Origin: Streptomyces sp. ADI95-17
Lineage (GTDB): Bacteria; Actinomycetota; Actinomycetes; Streptomycetales; Streptomycetaceae
Direction of reading: 5' to 3'
NCBI RefSeq assembly: GCF_003846175.1
Contig: NZ_ML123046.1
Location: 655,555 to 719,554, forward strand
Length of the DNA: 64,000 bases
Every line of letters begins with the position of its first letter. Positions within the stretch are counted from its first letter, which is position 1. This document shows, in pieces, positions 60,968-64,000 of the stretch. Under the pieces are notes generated by a model. The model searched no databases and was not told the origin of the DNA. It saw only the letters and a list, made by a program, of their open reading frames with translations. Position numbers and translations under genes: made by a program.

Positions 60968-63900
60968 ATGTCCCAGCCGCAAGCAGATCCAGCTCTCTCC
61001 CTCGGCGTCGTCGTTCCCGCGCACGTCGCCGCGTACAACGACACGGCCGAGAACCTCCCCGAGGGTGCGCTGCACGCTCTCTTCGCCGCGCAGGCCGCCC
61101 GCACCCCGCAGGCCGTCGCACTCGTCCGCGAGGACCGCAGTCTCACCTACCGGGAGCTGGACGGCGCGGCCAACGCTCTCGCACGCCGGCTCGTCGCCGA
61201 GGGCGTACGGCCCGGCGACGCCGTCGGACTGCTCTTCGACCGCTCGTTCGCCTACGTCATCACGGTCCTCGCCGTGCTGAAGAGCGGCGGCGTGTACGTA
61301 CCCCTCGACCCCCGCCAGCCCGAGGAGCGCCTCGCCTGGATCCTCGGCAACACCGGGGCCGGCCTGCTGGTGACCGACCGCCCGGCCGAGGAGACCGGCT
61401 TCGCCGGGGACCTGCCCGCCCTGCGCCTCGACGACACGAGCGCCACGGCCGGCACGGCAGCCACCGCACCCGAGGTCACGGTCCACCCGGACCAGCCGCT
61501 GTACATGATGTTCACCTCCGGCTCCAGCGGCACCCCCAAGGGTGTGGTGAACACCCACCGCAACGTCGTCGAACTGGCCCTGGACCCCGGCTTCGGCGCC
61601 GAGGCCCACGAGCGGGTGCTCGCCTACTCGCCGCTGCCCTTCGACTCCTCCACCTACGAACTGTGGGTGCCGCTGCTGCGCGGCGGACTGGCCGTCGTAC
61701 TGTCCGCCCCGAAGGTCGACATCGGCGAACTCGCCGACGCCATCACCCGCTACCGGGCCACCGCCGCCTACTTCACCACCGCCCTCTTCGACGCCATGGC
61801 CAGCGAGGCGATCGACGCCCTGGGGCAGCTGCGCGAGATCTGGACCGGCGGCGACGTACTGTCCGCCACCGCCCTCGAACGGGCCCTCGACCACTGCCCC
61901 GACACCACATTCGTGCACGTCTACGGCCCCACCGAGGCCACCGTGTTCTGCAGCTACCAGGCGTTCACCCCCGAGGTCCGCACCCTCGACCGGCTGCACC
62001 TCGGCATCCCGATGGCGAACACCGCCATGTACGTCCTGGACGGCGAACTCCGCCACACCGCCGAGGGCGAGACCGGCGAGCTCTACGTCGCGGGACCGCA
62101 CCTCGCGCAGGGCTACGCCCGGCTGCCCGGCCTCACCGCCGAGCGGTTCACCGCCGACCCCTACGGACCGGCCGGCAGCCGCATGTACCGCACCGGCGAC
62201 CTGGCCGCCTGGAACGAACACGGCGAGATCGTCTTCCTCGGCCGCGCCGACCAGCAGGTCAAGCTGCGCGGCAACCGCATCGAGCTGGGCGAGATCGAGA
62301 CCGTGCTGGTCCGCCACCCCTCCGTGGCCCAGGCCGCGGTCATCGTCCGCGAGGACCGGCCCGGCGACAAACGCCTGGTCGCCTACGCCGTACCCGCAGA
62401 GGAAGGCGTCCTGGACGGAGCCGAACTCCTCCGGTACGCGGGCGAGCAGCTCGTCGAGTACATGGTGCCCTCGGCCGTCGTCCCGATGGGAACCCTGCCG
62501 CTGACCCCGAACGGCAAGCTGGACCGGCGCGCACTGCCCGCCCCCCGGGCCGGCGCGACAGCCGACGGCCGCGCCCCGCGCAACCCCGTCGAGGAGGTCC
62601 TCTGCGGCCTGTTCGCCCACTCCCTCGGCCTGCCGACGATCGGTATCGACGACGACTTCTTCACCCTCGGCGGCCACTCACTGCTGGCGACCCGGCTGGT
62701 GAGCCGGGTGCGCACCGTCCTCGACGTCCAGCTGACGCTGCGGCAGTTCTTCGAGTACCCGACCGTGGCGCTGCTCGCCCAGTACGTCGCCACCGGCGGC
62801 GCGGAGTCCGCCCGCCCGGCCCTGACGGCCCAGGAACGGCCCGAACCGCTGCCGCTCTCGGCGGCCCAGCAACGGCTCTGGTTCCTCGACCAGTTGGAGG
62901 GCCCCTCGGCGACGTACAACATTCCGCTCGCCGTCCGGATCCGCGGGGACCTCGACGTCGCCGCCCTGGAGTCCGCGTTCACCGATGTCGCGGGACGCCA
63001 CGAGAGCCTGCGCACCGTCTTCGGCCAGGCGGAAGGGCAGACGTACCAGCGGATCCTGCCCGCCGACAGCGTCCGGGTGGAGCTGCCGGTCACCCCGGCG
63101 ACCGACGAGGAGGTCGCCGCACTGCTCACCGCCGAGTCCGAGCGCATCTTCGACCTGGCGGCCGATCTGCCCTTCCGGGCACGGCTGTTCAGCCTCGGCG
63201 AGCACGACCACGTACTCCTCGTCGTCATGCACCACATCGTCTCCGACGGCTGGTCCTACCAGCCGCTGATGCGCGACCTGAGCACCGCCTACGCGACCCG
63301 CTCCCGCGGTGAGCGCCCGGCCTGGGAGCCGCTGCCCGCCCAGTACGCCGACTACACCCTCTGGCACCGCGGCGTGCTCGGTGACCCGGCGGACGCGGAA
63401 AGCGTCGCCTCCCGCCAACTCGACTACTGGCGCCGGACCTTGGCCGACCTCCCGGAAGAGGTCACCCTGCCCGCCGTCCGGCAGCGGCCGTCCGTCGCCT
63501 CCTACCGAGGCGCCACCCACACCGTGCACTGCTCCGAGGAGATCCACTCCTCACTCGCGGAGCTGGCACGCGAGTCCGGCGCCTCGGTCTTCATGGTGGC
63601 CCAGGCCGCGGTGTCGACCCTGCTGTCCCGTTCCGGCGCCGGACACGACATCCCGCTCGGATCACCGATCGCCGGCCGAACGGACCAGGCACTCGACGAC
63701 CTGGTCGGCTTCTTCGTCAACACTCTCGTCCTGCGCACCGATCTGACGGGCGACCCGAGCTTCCGCGAACTGCTGACCCGGGTCCGGGAGACCGACCTCG
63801 CCGCCTGGAGCCACCAGGACCTGCCCTTCGACCGGCTGGTCGAGGCCCTCAACCCCGACCGGTCCGCCGCCCGGCACCCGCTCTTCCAGGTGATGCTGAC

Positions 63901-64000
63901 ACTCACCGACGCGGCCACACCGACGCTCGTCGCCGAAGAGCTGGACACCGAGTCGGAGTTCACCTGGCTGCGGTTCGCCAAGTTCGACCTGACGTTCTCG
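60968..64000 (+). CDS. NRPS A-T-C... (NRPS E), partial at right edge
   Basis: A 1011-codon frame open to the edge. Adenylation about 25-525 (LYMMFTSGSSGTPKGVVNTH, MYRTGDLAAW, TPNGKLDR), tentative code D-S-Y-Y-W-G-V-V-F-K. Carrier about 540-605 (FFTLGGHSLLATRL). Condensation from about 620 (LLVVMHHIVSDGWSYQ; HHxxxDG intact), cut by the edge. It opens with an adenylation domain and so, like NRPS A, could start a chain. AGAAGG lies 7 bp before ATG 60968, 128 bp after the GltB-like gene. It probably follows in the same operon; the amino acid may be the product of the mutase set. Confidence 0.92.
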   Translation, partial: MSQPQADPALSLGVVVPAHVAAYNDTAENLPEGALHALFAAQAARTPQAVALVREDRSLTYRELDGAANALARRLVAEGVRPGDAVGLLFDRSFAYVITVLAVLKSGGVYVPLDPRQPEERLAWILGNTGAGLLVTDRPAEETGFAGDLPALRLDDTSATAGTAATAPEVTVHPDQPLYMMFTSGSSGTPKGVVNTHRNVVELALDPGFGAEAHERVLAYSPLPFDSSTYELWVPLLRGGLAVVLSAPKVDIGELADAITRYRATAAYFTTALFDAMASEAIDALGQLREIWTGGDVLSATALERALDHCPDTTFVHVYGPTEATVFCSYQAFTPEVRTLDRLHLGIPMANTAMYVLDGELRHTAEGETGELYVAGPHLAQGYARLPGLTAERFTADPYGPAGSRMYRTGDLAAWNEHGEIVFLGRADQQVKLRGNRIELGEIETVLVRHPSVAQAAVIVREDRPGDKRLVAYAVPAEEGVLDGAELLRYAGEQLVEYMVPSAVVPMGTLPLTPNGKLDRRALPAPRAGATADGRAPRNPVEEVLCGLFAHSLGLPTIGIDDDFFTLGGHSLLATRLVSRVRTVLDVQLTLRQFFEYPTVALLAQYVATGGAESARPALTAQERPEPLPLSAAQQRLWFLDQLEGPSATYNIPLAVRIRGDLDVAALESAFTDVAGRHESLRTVFGQAEGQTYQRILPADSVRVELPVTPATDEEVAALLTAESERIFDLAADLPFRARLFSLGEHDHVLLVVMHHIVSDGWSYQPLMRDLSTAYATRSRGERPAWEPLPAQYADYTLWHRGVLGDPADAESVASRQLDYWRRTLADLPEEVTLPAVRQRPSVASYRGATHTVHCSEEIHSSLAELARESGASVFMVAQAAVSTLLSRSGAGHDIPLGSPIAGRTDQALDDLVGFFVNTLVLRTDLTGDPSFRELLTRVRETDLAAWSHQDLPFDRLVEALNPDRSAARHPLFQVMLTLTDAATPTLVAEELDTESEFTWLRFAKFDLTFS

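Overview
The window is high-GC actinobacterial DNA, almost certainly from a Streptomyces chromosome. Codons end strongly in G or C, GTG starts are common, and the SARP, PadR, MocR and pentapeptide-repeat proteins are of streptomycete type. No tRNA, rRNA or CRISPR array is visible.

Region 1 (1-11760) is a mobile-element graveyard with small cargo genes. It holds a HEAT-repeat gene cut by the left edge, three decayed transposase genes (two IS630-like, one IS5-like carrying a 12-copy heptamer array), two GNAT acetyltransferases, a sugar O-acetyltransferase divergent from a LysR regulator, and an APH-fold kinase. It ends with a decayed Tn7-like element (8322-11760). That element has matching terminal inverted repeats, a series of TnsB-type end sites, broken tnsA/tnsB remnants and small DUF cargo genes.

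Region 2 (11800-26900) is ordinary chromosomal gene content: PadR, SRPBCC, Clp-N, two EamA exporters, two PPOX flavoproteins, MocR, LysR, a cysteine-less isochorismatase-fold protein, a Rieske lipoprotein, an S9 peptidase, a pentapeptide-repeat membrane protein, a YunG-like protein and TetR.

Region 3 (about 27000 to 64000, running off the right edge) is a nonribosomal peptide/polyketide gene cluster. A leftward operon, with most genes coupled by overlapping stops and starts, reads MFS exporter, NRPS A-T-C-T, luciferase-like monooxygenase, NRPS C-A-T-E, NRPS C-A-T-TE, NRPS C-A-T, KS-ACP. A type II thioesterase converges on its end. To the right are a small gene, a secreted protein with seven DDKGPT units, a large SARP regulator, a divergent XRE-ATPase regulator, an ornithine/aspartate carbamoyltransferase-like enzyme and an MbtH protein. 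Then comes a tightly coupled operon of glutamate (methylaspartate) mutase S and E subunits, an asparaginyl-tRNA-synthetase-like enzyme with no anticodon domain, an FMN glutamate-synthase-like enzyme and another NRPS (A-T-C...) cut by the window edge.

Working model (inference): the mutase makes 3-methylaspartate. The AsnRS-like, carbamoyltransferase-like and GltB-like enzymes turn it into a less usual amino acid (for example an amide or carbamoyl derivative) that the NRPSs use. Four CGGGA direct repeats, three intervals of which are exactly 11 bp, lie between the exporter operon and the rightward small genes. They look like a SARP operator and tie the regulator to the cluster. Domain limits and adenylation codes were read by eye and are approximate.
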